DNA of 64,000 nt from Scolanthus callimorphus (Eukaryota > Cnidaria > Anthozoa > Actiniaria > Edwardsiidae): NCBI GenBank assembly GCA_033964015.1, contig CM066913.1:10720953-10784952 (forward strand), given 5' to 3'. Under the pieces are notes generated by a model. It was not told where the DNA came from and did no database searches. It saw only the letters and a list, made by a program, of their open reading frames with translations. How positions within the stretch are numbered: the stretch's first letter is position 1; each line of letters begins with the position of its first letter. Made by a program: the position numbers and the translations under genes. Shown here piece by piece: positions 34,011 through 47,300 of this stretch.

Positions 34011-37000
34011 CTATTTGTATCTCCAAAATGGATTTCTGTGCTGTGCTTTTAAATAACGCTCTAGCTTAGGACGGCTTGCAAAACTCTTGTAAAATGCTTT
34101 AAGATTTGGAAAGTTCTCCAGTACATCAACAGGTTTAGCTTTGCCTTGAAAATCAAGGTTACCAAATTCCATGTGGGTTTCCAGTAAATCAAAAATCACA
34201 TAGTCCACCCAAGTGATTCGATCTCCTACCCAATACAATGGCTTTGCCTCTGTTGCTTTAGCTTTCTCGTACTTCTCGGCACCTTTCTTGTTTTCAGTTT
34301 CTTCTTCTTTGTCCTTTTTCTTAGGTGGTGCTGGGGCCAAACGCTCAAAAAATGACAACCATACATTGACAGTGTTTTTTATGTGAGCATCTCTTGTTGC
34401 TGGCGAGAAAGAAGGGCTGTATAGTATAGGCCCAAGCTTGTTTCTCAGATCATCTGCAAATAAAAATGTCACAGGTTACATGTGTGTACTTGCATACACT
34501 GTAGTTGTGTGGCTGAAAGGGAAAAAACTATTATGTCCTCTTTTCCTGCCCTGTGTTTCCCATTTAGCCAAACTATACTGTCATGTATCTTGATGGAGCA
34601 TCCTCAAACCCCAAATTCAGTGTTTTGGCAGACTACAGCATTGGTGAAATGCCAAAATATTAGAAAAAAGCACAGGTCAAACGACTTTTTCTACAAACAT
34701 TATATTATTTTACATTTTTCAATCAATAATCCTATAGTTCAAGCAAAATGCTAGGTGGTCTTCAAACAAAAGCAATCTATTTTTCCCAAAATATTAGTGA
34801 GAACCATCTCTTCTCAAACATGGCCCTCTTTTTTATTTATTATCACGCCAACGAGACCTTAGGCTCGGTTGCTAAGTGATCAGCGACCCGTTTACAATAA
34901 TCCTGGCAAGAGAACTGTGATTTTAGTATTTAGTATGATAACAAACTCTTATCCTCATGTTGATCTTGTAATCAAGTCTGTCATTCAAGAATGGATGCCA
35001 ACATCATCAACAGAAATTCCCTGGCAATTGATCTCATCTTACCAGTTCCTTGTACCAAAACTTCACATGTGTGGAGATCTTGGCAATCACAATCCAGACC
35101 AAGTGACCTTCCAAGATGATGCATAATAGCTGAAAAGAGAAGTAATATTATGCAAAATTGTGTTAATGTGGTGATATTTTCAATATATTTTCTCAATTCG
35201 CCCTGTTTTTTTTTTCTTGGAATTTCCTCGTATCACCTTTTCTTTCCCCTGAGATCTGAAGGTTTTCTCTTGACTTCTTAAGGGAAAGGTTTGTCATTCC
35301 TGCACTAGGCCTACATGTCCAATACTCCCTTATGTGCATGTACTCTAATGTGAACACTCACTGTAATTTTCTTGAAATACTCACTGAGTACTCAGTATAT
35401 TATAGCTGATTATACAGTAGACTAACCTTTACTTTGGACAAGCTGTAATCCTGTAGTTGTAGTTATAGCTGGAACTACAAGAAAACAAGATATGAAAGAA
35501 TGTAGTGCATATATATCAGATTCTATAGGTAAAGTTCATGCTAAAAACAATATTGCATGAGTCGCCAAGCAACAAGTGCAATATCTTATATATAATATGT
35601 GATGTTGGGGAGGTCAAGGTCAAACTGTTGGCCCAGCAGCCTGGAAAAACGGCTGCACCACGGAACTTCAAAACCACGCCATTCTCTTGCAAACTTGGGG
35701 AACTGTGTTATAGGATACATTTTATTCGAAAAGGACAAAGTGGACGGAAGATCCAATTCAAGCGTTTTCGTAAGCGAGAAGATCGAGTTCGCAAAGGCGC
35801 CATTTTAATTCTTCCACAGAAACCAAAAAATAAACAATTTCTCGCAGCCGAAAGCAACAAATACGTCCAAACCTACGCGATTCTCTCATAAATAACACAG
35901 TAATGTTCAGGCAGTAATGTTCAGTCGTTTTTCCAAAAAGTTTAGAGTGAACAGTATATCCTATTGAAAGGTTTTGGCGCGTTGCACGAAGGCCCGGCGC
36001 GCCATTTATAAATAAACAAACACTCAGTTCACAAACAACAGTCCTTTGACAGCCTATTTATTTCGAAATCTATACTAAAAATAGAGAATTTCGAGCCGAA
36101 AAAACGAAGCTCCCAAACCCGACCGGAAGGAGGAAATGTATGAAATTTTCAAAATCTATACTAAAAATGGAACGGAAGGAAATCTCTCCAGACTCTCCAG
36201 AGTGCATGTTTTTGTTGGAAAAGGTTTTACAAGCGATTTTCCCAAGTTCAGTTTCACTGATAAGCTTAGATTGTTTAAGCTAAGTTTTTAAATCACACAC
36301 ACTTGAATTCGAATTGACCGAGTTGTACAAGTCTTTAAGAAAGTCCAACATGATGAGCAGTGTAAAGCAACTTTCCATTGAAAACATCAAAAATCTAAAA
36401 AGTTTTGGTTTACCTTTCTGGCGCTCCGTAAACCTTCCTACTCACCAGACGAGGGACTTCTCTTGATTATAAGCAATTTACATCTAAAACCAATAGTTGC
36501 TGAAGTTCGAGTGGTACAGCTCAGCCTTTTTTCTTTGTTGACCGAAAATATGACCATCTCGACCGACACACGCGTGATCCGTTTCGCGCCAAAACCACAG
36601 TGAAACCAATGCCTCAACACCTTTTGTTAGAAAATATTTAGGGGGTTATTGTGTGGCATTTGCCTCATTTCCATTCACAAGGAACATTGTTTTCAAAGAT
36701 CTAATCTAAAACGCCTTTCCCATCGTATGCTATGGTGCGAATATTTCACACCGGTATGCCACCTATCTATAAGCTGATAACAGATAATTTAATACTTTAA
36801 AGTAAACAGGCGTAGTTACAGCACATCTCTCTAAACGTAGCGGTATAACTAACGGCAGACAATCCGATAATTTTCGTCATTCAAGGAAAATTAGTTCGTG
36901 AATTTTTCACGGGTACTTACTAGTATCATTTATTGCATGAAATTTACATGGAATTCATGAGTCAAATCAGTGATGAGTTTTTCTTGAATGCCATTACAAA

Positions 37001-37965
37001 GTATTTATTAATATTATTTTAGTGAAATGGTTTGAGCTTTGAACTTTCTTTATGCAAGGGTAACTGGTGTTTTGTTGAATTCAGCTTTCAACCATTGAAT
37101 TCCATGTCAAATTTCACATGTTTTTTCAGCCAATCAATGCACACATTACAAGAATTGAGCTGTGGGATTCACATTTCAATTCTTTCTCATATAAACAATG
37201 GAAGGAAGAATTCATAGCTTAGCAAAATAATTATTCTGTGTTTTTCCTGTGTCACCACATATGTGCCAAAATTTTGTGATTACAGAAAAATCCATATCCT
37301 CCCCCCACTAATTCCCCACTAAAAAATTGTGGGGAATCATCCCTAACATGGTCGCCATGCTTTTGTTATTTTATTCCCAAAGGAATGATTGCAAATCAAG
37401 AATTGTGCTAAATAAATAGTACTAAGATTGGATCTGGTGGCAAAGCAGCCGAAGTGATTTTCTTTCTTCCCGAAAGCCCTAACGAGCGGTTGCAGCTGCG
37501 TGATTCTACCAATGAGCCGGCACCACCGCACAAAACTACACCTGCTCCAGATTCCAGTGAATAAAGAACTTCGAATGAATGAACGTTCAAAATTATGAAA
37601 ATTAGATCTCTTAACCATACTCGAAAAACTTCTCCACGGTTCTTACCCTGTCCAAATGTGAAAAGTCCTGTTTGTATGCCTTTCTCCTTGACCAAGGGCC
37701 AGTCCTCGCTAGTGTAGTTTGTTTCTGCATAGAGAACTCCGTTATCTTCCATCATAATTCGAATCCCTTCGGCTTTCCCGCGAACACCAAAGTAGTGAAG
37801 CGTTACGTGGCCTAAATCCGCTATAGGAGCACATCCATGCTTGCCGTGTGCAATTTGATTGAGCTTGTTCAGCAGGAATTGTGCCTTCCCGCTGTAAAGG
37901 ACTGCTGCGATCAAGGCAATCAACGCGAATGTGAGCTGAATCCCCACGTTTGACCTCTCCGCCAT
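34011..37965 (-). CDS. membrane-anchored glutathione S-transferase-like protein
   Basis: Four exons: 37647-37965, 35427-35474, 35043-35129 and 34011-34453, all joined in phase 1; the total of 897 bases gives 298 residues plus stop. Residues 1-35 contain a hydrophobic helix (TFALIALIAAVLY), a signal anchor not usual in cytosolic GSTs. The thioredoxin-like domain has LHYFGVRGKAEGIR, with the Tyr in the position of the catalytic Tyr of sigma/mu/alpha classes. It also has FGQVPAI (cis-Pro loop) and LVQSKAIMHHLGR (the QS glutathione-binding motif). The all-alpha domain follows (DDLRNKLGPILY, WVGDRITWVDYVIFDLLE, FPNLKAFYKSFASRPKLERY). A charged insert, PPKKKDKEEETENKKGAEKY, interrupts the alpha domain. 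The ATG at 37965 is preferred to one at 38043 because of its ATGGCG context. It probably conjugates glutathione or isomerises a lipid-derived substrate at a membrane; substrate unknown. Confidence 0.88.
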
Positions 37966-38341
37966 ATTGGCGAGCCGAGTTCGTGCCGAGTTGGAAAATA
38001 TACTGGCGCCCGGGTTCTTCTGTGTATGCCACAGGAAACCCACGTCTTACTATGCGCGCCCGGCCAGTTCTTGAAGAGGATAAAGACTAGAAGTTTTTGA
38101 AAATCTAAAAAGCTAGATAAGTAAAACTATGCGATCGACAAATATAAACAAAAAAGTAATAAAATAATTTTCTGCAACAGAAATCGCAGACATCGACAAG
38201 AATTGTGAGGCGAGGTTACCAATTGTTGCTATGTCAGTGACGCGGTTACCCAGTCTAACGATGTGATGAAAATAAAAAGATCGACAAGAAGAACTAAAAG
38301 GATACTTGAACCTGTGGACTGAATACAACCAAGGATCCAGC
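37966..38341. promoter_or_regulatory. probable bidirectional promoter between the GST-like gene and UBE3C
   Basis: The start codons of the GST-like gene (-, 37965) and UBE3C (+, 38342) are divergent and only 376 bases apart. Both transcription starts must lie in or near this stretch, unless there are distant untranslated exons. It contains GC-rich patches (GCGCGCCCGGCCAG near 38056) but no clear TATA box. Shared regulation is inferred from geometry alone. Confidence 0.55.
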
Positions 38342-41300
38342 ATGTTTGCATTTGATGGACAGTTTAAGAGTCGGCCAATAGTTTCTTTAGGAGGTGCCAG
38401 TAAAAAGGTCAGCATTTCATGAAACTTGTACGCGTTTTACCGGCGAGAAATGCGATTGTGCACGTCGATATGCAATGACAATGACTTTGCAATTCCTTCA
38501 CAATTAGCTCGTATAAAATGCGGTAGTTTAAGGTAGATACATGGTTGGTTGCTCTCTCCTGGAACTATTGTGATAATTCCTCTATAGAAGTCTGTGTGTT
38601 TTGCACTTTTTGAAGCACTTTTTAGCTCTGCTATTAATGTGATAGTATCTTCACAAACATGAACAATATAAACTGTAAAAAAATGGTGCACTGTAAGCTT
38701 ATATTAAAGCGAGTTCTCATTTCGTATGTTTAGGAGGAAAGATCGGCTCTTATTCAAAGGACTCAAGAAGAGAGGCAGAAGAGGGAGGTGCTGTAGCAAA
38801 CGTATTTTGTCCTGTTATTTGCTCTTGTGAATGAACAATTTATGCTTTTCATGTCAAAGCACTTTGGCATCATTTCCATTGTTCCTTGTGGTGTGCCAGG
38901 GGCCCACACTATGCCAGAGGTTTTCAAAAAGGGAGAAGTTTTTATCCATTTTGAAAAGATATGCATCCATTCTACTATGATTCAAATGTTTTCCTTTGTT
39001 TTGTTTATGTGAAAAACCTCTTTTTGAAGCTATTTGCTGTATGCAAATCGCTTCTAAGTCGTCACCCTCGGACTATGTATGTATCCATTTCCGGTTCAAT
39101 AGATGGCTCTCCATGAAGTTCACCGTTAATGTAACTAACATCCCTCCCCTCCCTGCTTATTAGTGCTCACCCACTTATTTCATGTGCGTGCTGCAGTGTA
39201 TTTGGAATGGACCCTTTCCAGTTGACTTTTATGACATTGCTACTGACAGGGGGGATGCCCAAACCATTGTTTTCGAGTCCATGCAACGACCTTTGAACCT
39301 AAACCATCCTCCCCCTGGCTACGGACATGACTTACCCTCCCCTCTCGGTATATCTCCCCACCATCCCCTCATGGTTGGTCACTGGTTATCCAACTACTAA
39401 CCTTTTATTTTTTTCTACGAACCTCGCCAAGAGATTCTCCGAGTCACGCGCTAACGAACTGCGCCACTTTGATGACGTAGGCACTAGCAAAAGTACTTAT
39501 ATGTCTGCCTTGTCCCAGGCGTCTTGTTTCAGCTCTTCGTGTCACTGTGTTTTGAGAGACCCCGACCAATAAAGGCGAAAATCGAGGCTGTTATTCCTTG
39601 AACACTGTTGTTTTGATGTTAATGGATTTACCAATGAGTCTATATATTCTCCAAACTCGGAGTCTTAACGATAACTGTTCTTACTGTCTCTCTCGCAGTA
39701 GCCAACTTCACTTTGCGGCTTTCTTACAATTAAATTTGAAGTAATTTTAAGCTCACTGAAGTGTTGAAAATGTAAGAATTCGCACAATCTTCGACCGATT
39801 TCTTTGTGAAATATACTACCGCCCGAGAATCTTATTACTCACACAACAGTGAGATATAAATCACCAAACTTCTGCACTCTTCAGAAATTTGCTTGGGGCT
39901 TGGCGTGACTTGCTTTGTACTGGCGTGAAAAGTGCCGCGGTACTGTCACGGTGGCGGTACGGAACCTGGCCTGCTGTAAATGGAATGCAGCGCCAATGAA
40001 ACCGTGTAGTCGCGGTACGGTCACGGTAGCGGCGCGGAACAACTTTGTCACAGTACTTTTCACAGTCATAAGAAATCTGCTCTAAGTTCCAGCACCCCGA
40101 GAAATAAAGGAAAATAAAGGAAAGTAGGCCAATATACAGGGCGTAGCCAGGAATTTTGAAGGGGGGGGGAGGCGAATTACAGTGTCTCATTGTAATCGCA
40201 AATAGCTTCCCGTTCGCGTTAGCGGACCTATGTTTTGGTGTGGACAGCAGGCCTACTGTATAAAACATTTCTGTTTCCAAAAACCTCCAGCTTGCTGTGG
40301 ATGGTAACTATGCCATTCATGCCTCACCTTCCATCAAGGCTGTAGCTAGAATTTTTTGTCAGGAGGGGCAGGGTCAAAAGACACTCAAAAGACACAGCTC
40401 GCCCTATCACAAGAGCTGTCATTAATCAATGCAAAATTTCTATGCCAGATTTCAAACCCCATCCATCAAAATCCCAGTCTAGCTAACTTTGTGTTCCCAA
40501 AAAAAAAATCCTAGGCAAAATTTTTTGATTCCCCAAAAACACAATTTCAACAGATCCCCAAAATCCTTTGCAAATCTGTGACACAAAAAGGCTCTAGTAT
40601 CCCCATGGGGTCTGCAGTGTGTTTCCTGGCTTGGGCTGCTCGGCATTTTTTCTGCATCTTGGATTTCAATTTCATTTTTCCCTGTAAGATGGACTCTAAA
40701 TCATTTGTACATTTTTTTATCAGCTGCACAGAAAAACAATAGTGAGTGCAATAAAGATACAAGCATTCATCAGAGCTGAACATGTGAGGCATCATCAGGT
40801 AAAATATTGACACATAAATTAAGAGTTGTTGGCTAAGGAGCTTCTGTAGGAGCTTCTTGGCCCAGATCCAAACAAAAGCTTTTATCCAAATATAATTGTT
40901 ATATAGTTAATATAAAGCCATTAAACTGGTGTCCTCCATGACCCCATCAAAGAAAACTACTGTAAGGTTAATGTGTTATTACAGAAAACATCCATACCTC
41001 CCCTCTCATTATTACCCCCCCCCCCCACCACCACCATGAAGGGTTATGGAAATTCCAGAGGGGTGGGATAAGTGTCAAATGCCTTTTATTTCCCATACAC
41101 TCTCACTGTATTTTTCACTTGAAATTCCATAGGGGTCAAGGGTAATATCTCTGGAGTCACATGAGATAAACATCATTGATAGCCAGGAGTTTCAATAAGT
41201 TTTGAAGTAGCAGGTTAGGTTTTGGAAGTAGGTTTGGGGGCACCTTTGCAGAATTGCGTGCTAACCCACATTTCCTTGACAATCTTACTAATTCTCCTTT

Positions 41301-44300
41301 GCTTCATCACATTGCTCATCCCAAGTACATTATTGATCATTGTTATTTCTCACAAATTTGTTTCAGTATCAGGTTCAGAGAGCTGAGTTTGATTCAGTTA
41401 TGCTAGCACAACAAAGGGCAAAGATCAATGTTCAAGACCTACATACTATAACACTCTTGACCAGAAAGCTATTGTTCTTCTACTCAAGCACAAAAGATAT
41501 CCAGAGATTGGTGAGGCATTCTGTAGATTATTAATCAAGTTACTAGATACAGAGCTTCTGAAAAAGTGTGAGGAAAAAAGCCAAAAGTTGCAGGATTTGG
41601 AGGGTTAAAGTTGCAGGAAAAAGGACAGAGGTTGTTATTTTATTATTTGTTTAAACATAAAAATATCAAGTTGTAATAATTATTATAAGTAATACCATGG
41701 CACTGAGCGAAATTAGGCATTAAATTTCCCCTAGACCCTCAGAAGAATTTTTTAAAGCCGCTCGGGCTGCGCCCTCATAGCTTTTAAAAATTCTTCCTCG
41801 GGCCTCAGGAAATTTAATCCCTAATTTCCCTTGGTGCCAAGTTATTACTTATAATTAAACCTGTTACATTTGTACCTCATTATTAATAATGTTTTATTCC
41901 ATCTAAGATTTGGCTGTGCCAGTTAATCTTGAAGCATCACAGTTCACTTGCTCCTACAAAAGGTGATCCAAGACACTCTACTTGGCTTTTCCAATCCAGA
42001 AGGCTCTTGATTCTTTGCTGCAGGTTTGTATCTTCAGAAGACCATTCCTTGTACTCTGTCTCTTGGAGTACTGAGTGTGCTAACACAGCTCTGAAATGAC
42101 AACTTTAATCAGGGCTCTTGATTGTGCATGAACAATGATTCAGATTCTAAATAGCCATCTAAACAAATATTCACCCGTAGCCGGCTCATGCTCTTTTTAT
42201 TAAGAACAGGGAGTGCCTAGTAGAAAATATATCATGGCTAGTCTCCTGGCCATACTAGCGATTTAACTATTAAGCTCAAAAGTTAAGGTTGAGCCCTGTT
42301 ATTTACATGCCACTTTCCCCTGTCCTGTAGATCACTTGACACGTCTATGCAGGCATCCAGTCCTATTGCTGTCCAACTGCGAATGCTGGAAGTGTTCACA
42401 TCACCAGGAGCTCATCAGGACCCTAAAGATGCCATGGACTTCACTGTATTTCTCATTCAAAATGGTAAGACCTTGTCTGCCTTTAAAAATCTTGATTAAT
42501 TTACCAGGAAGAATAAAATAATATACAATTATTTTTATCATGAGTCTTAAGGTATAATTCAAAATCCACTGCTTACCACTGTTATCAAATAATTATTTTG
42601 TGTGTTTCAGGTTATTTCAGATATCTGCGCTCTCTCATCAACCTCAGAGTTCCCTCAAGTATTGAACCCTCATCAACACCTCCGACCCCTCTAGCTGGTG
42701 CCTTAGCTGACTTGGTCCTAAGGCCTGTCAACATAGTTTGTCATGCTGAACATGAGGGACTATCTAGTCAACAAAGAACACAACAAAGGTTCATACTCCT
42801 TGTATAAGCTGCATTTATTTTGACTGACAACTTTTATCATGCTTTAATGGTGTACAATTTTTGTTCATTTAGGCATGAAGTACTTGCAGCATTTGCCACT
42901 GACTTACTAAGTCCTGAGATGTCAGAACAAATCATGTACTTCCTCTTGCCTATGCTCTCGGACCCAAGGACACAATTCCCCTTTAATCAGCTGGTAGAGT
43001 CACTACTTCAGATCCTGAGGTTGGCAGGGACAATTCCAGGGCATGGACTAGCTGCATCTCCCTGGCTTCTCTATGCCACACTGGTGTTGGCAGAAAGCCA
43101 TTTAGGTGAGAAATATGACAAGGCAGACATGCTGGACACATTTTTAAATTATTATAATATTAGCACCATGTTTGTGCAGCACAAAACGTTTTGCTGAGAT
43201 TGAACCCTGGAGATTTTACAATTTAAAGTACTGTATCTCATTTCACAGGAACCTTGTCTCCATCTGGTTTACTATATTATGTACAGGTTTTACAGTATCT
43301 GTTGCCATGGTTACCAAGTCTAGGTAAGAAGCCATTACATACATTAGAAACTTCAGCAGAATCCCATTGTCAGTGAGAATTTGTCTGTTAAGAGCCAAAT
43401 TCAAAATAGGAAGTATATTGTTGTGTATTTAACCTAAAAAGTAATATACTGAGGTACATTGAATTAATAACAAAAATACATTATGTAACAATTAGTCACC
43501 AAAGGTGACGTAAATATCGGGCAATAGTCACTGAGACAATTCGCCGATATTTACGGAACCTGAGGCGGCTAATTGTTTTAGCATAATCATAAGGTTTTTA
43601 GACATAGACAGAAAAACCTGTTTTTGTTGGACTTTTTCAGGATCATAACAAAACTCGCGCATGCACTCCCAATCCTTTCAATGTTATAATCACCTCTAGG
43701 TGACTAAAGCGAGAGAAAACGAACCTCTCGACCAATCAGCGTGTGGAAATTCTTATAATCACCTGAGTAATTATACTATAATAAAATTATAATTATACTA
43801 TAATAAAATTATATGTTTTTAACTCCTAAATTGAAATGGTTTGACTTCAGTTTGGGAGTTTTGGAAGTTTCTCAGTTTGATCTGCATTTATTATTACCAG
43901 TTCCAGATGATTATGACGATGATAATGATGATTCTGATTCAGACATGGAAGTTATGGTTGTTCAGGTATGTAAATTCCAGATTGAAGTTTTCATTAAAGG
44001 GACTGTAGTAGCAGATAGAAACCACACTTGCTACTGCTGCTTCTGCTATCACTGCTACTACTACTTTTATTGCTGCTACTGTATTATGACTGCTGCTACT
44101 TAAACTGTTGCTGCTACTGCTGTTGTTACTGCTCCTGGGGGGGGGGGGGGGGGTCTCCCAAGTAAGAGTGATAAGGGTGCTCATCGGGACATCTGAAAAT
44201 AGACCCTAAAAAATACCAGAACATAAACAATCCAACCCCTAAAAATACCTTTAATATAAAGCAAAATGATCCCTATAAAATACCAACAATAAACCTTTTT

Positions 44301-47300
44301 GTTTGTGTTCATTGTTTCTCATCTAGCATATCCCTTGTTTTTGGAGCTATAAATGAATAAAGAAAGCCAGAAAAGGTTTTGCTTGGTTTGTGACCCTTTC
44401 ATTCATTTGCGTACCCCTAAAACATACCATTTATTAGTGAAAACCACAATGTTTCTCCCATGCCCCCCTAAAAAATACCTGAGAGTCAATTTCGACTCCT
44501 ATCAGGTCGACATGTGAAGACCCCCCCCCCCAGGTAACTGCTACTCTAACTATTGCTACTTAAAAAAAACTGTTGCTCCTACTGCTGTTGCTACTGTTAC
44601 TATGACTGCTACTACTACTAAATGCTAAAACTGTTGCTGCTGCTATGGCACTTACCTACTGTACACTGCTGCTTACCAGTACACTACTGTACTGCTACTG
44701 CTGATTACTAATTGTTACAGTTACATCAGCCCTTTGCAATCACTGTGCATCATGATAGGGATAACCAATAATAAGTGATATTTTTCACCAACACAAAGTA
44801 CATAAATTTATCCTCAGGATGAGAAGTTGAACTTATTGAGGGAGAGATGCCTGGAGATTTTAGACTCGAAAGACCATGTCAAGAGTCTTTGGTCACTCAT
44901 TACAGCCAGTGTCAAGAAGGATGTCTCTCCAGAACACAGGTATGTAAATCATTCATCTTTAGATTTTAATCCATTACATATTGTAGGATTGTTAACAGGT
45001 CTTTCTTGTTCTAGGGAGGAGGTCCGTGAATTGGTGCCAGCATTGTGTTGTGTTGCTCACCATCTTATGATGGAGTGTAGGTTGCCAGTACAAAAGACAA
45101 GGTCAGAGCAAACATTGATTCACATTGAATATAATGCAGATACCATGTAATCAAATATTGTGTTGGCTGTATGTCCATGTGCATGTTATCCAAAATAAAG
45201 GATTACAATAATAGGTTACAATAGAATGCTGTGAATGTACAAGGTCAGAGCAAACATTAATTCACATTGAATATAATGCAGATACCATGTAATCAAATGT
45301 TGTGTTGGCTGTATGTCCTTTATTTGGACTGAGTGCATGTTATCCGAAATAAAGAATTACATAATAGGTTACAAGAGAATGCTGTGAATGTACAGTATTG
45401 TCACACCTTATCTTTTGTCTGTTTTTAGGTTGCTGTATACACTGTATTGTCACACCTTATCTATTGTCTGTTTTTAGGTTGCTGTATACACTGTATTGTC
45501 ACACCTTATCTATTGTCTGTTTTTAGGTTGCTGTATACACTGTATTGTCACACCTTATCTATTGTCTGTTTTTAGGTTGCTGTATACACTGTATTGTCAC
45601 ACCTTATCTATTGTCTGTTTTTAGGTTGCTGTATACACTGTATTGTCACACCTTATCTATTGTCTGTTTTTAGGTTGCTGTATACACTGTATTGTCACAC
45701 CTTATCTTTTGTCTGTTTTTAGGTTGCTGTATACACTGGCGCTTAATACACTTTTCATTCGTCAACTGTGGGCACAAATACTGGACACTACAGTCACCAC
45801 AGGAACAGGGTATGTTGACCTAATGCAGAGCTGGAAATTACTGCAGGTCATCGGACATTGTCCGATCAAAATCGTCAAATGTCTGACCGATTTTCAGATA
45901 TATGTCTGGCCAATTTTCCAATAGAGACAACCAAGAAAAACGTTTTAATGGACAAATGTCCGATCAAGTAAGAAAAATTATTTCCAGCTCTGCAATGAAA
46001 TGAAATAGGTTGCACTGCTCACCCATTCATAACCTATTTAATTATTCAAAAATACTTTGTGGGTCAGGTTGCTTTATCATCATTCATTCATATCATTATT
46101 CTTAACTGTAAACAATACAATGCAACTGCTAGAATGCAATGAGAGAACGATTTGTCACGTCTCTTTTTTTTTGATCCACAGTCTGTGCAACACGAAATCA
46201 GAGCACCGTGCCTCTGAGTTCAGTTAAATAAGATCTAACATTCGTTGTTTTGTTTTCTGTTTCTGCAGAAAGGCCATGCCACTCATACAGATGATTTTCC
46301 GTGGCCAGAGTATGACAGTACTTGAGGCAGCTCAGATAGTCCCCATGTTATCCGTATTCTGTGCCCTGTTTAGCCACTTGCTTTTCTCGATACATGACCA
46401 AGAGTTTTATGGAGATGACAGATTACTCAGTAAGGGTTTGTTCAAGCAATGGGCTGTTTGTATCTTGCCAAGTGAACCAGCTTGCTAACTCAGTTGAGAC
46501 TCTTCCTCATAAACTGGACGCCATATAAGTCAAATAAGTACAGGCTCATTTATTATAGAATAAATAAGATCAGCAAACGAATGTCATGTGATCAATCATA
46601 CAAGTCAAGTAAACCTGGCTGGCCTGATCTAATACATAGAAAGGGTGTCTAAGACGACATGTGACTTTACTAGTGTACAATGCCCGCCAGGTTACAATAT
46701 GAACTTTTTTTCCCATTTCCTTTATGACTGAAATTTGCCCAAAATTTGTCTGAACAATAATCTGTAATCACCAGCTCGCTGCTGCCGAAACGTGTTTTCC
46801 GTGCTAACTGCTTTACTCAACAAACAACAGATTATTATGTCACATGTACACAACAATATTGCCGCCTTATTTTTTTGTATCCTAACCACATTTGCAATGT
46901 TAGGGAACTCGGTGATGCCGTTCACGCTACACGAGCTTATTCCCATGACATGTGCCTTGCGTGATGTGGTGATTGGTGTGACAGAGATAATTTACCCTGA
47001 TAGTAGTCACGCAGCCTTTCGTGACCATTACATCCACGCAATGAAAAGCGTTGGAGCTCGCTCTGCCGTGATGCCAGCAGATGATTTCTACCCACAACGA
47101 AAATGGATCCACCTACTGAGGGTATGTATTCCACAGTATTTAGTCATTCAACGTGCACTCAGGTAGCTCTTAGAAATTTATCATAATGTGCTTTTTAGCA
47201 TTAATAAATTTGTTTTTTTTGTTGCTAGGAAGTAACGCATCTGGTAAAACAACTCCACAGTCGTGACACCCGTCGTCAGTTCTGTCCAGATTCCCATTGG

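Noticed and set aside
35538..35891. 117-codon plus-strand frame in the GST-like gene's first intron
   Set aside because: Basic, low-complexity translation of intronic DNA; no family match.
40547..40813. Minus-strand frame with KMKLKSKMQKKCRAAQARKH
   Set aside because: It overlaps the UBE3C IQ-motif exon (40724-40798) on the opposite strand and has no splice or homology support.
43820..44110. Cys/Tyr/Ser-rich frame around the ACTGCTGCTACT repeats
   Set aside because: It is a degenerate trinucleotide repeat (CTG/CTA) in a UBE3C intron; only 43901-43965 is a UBE3C exon.
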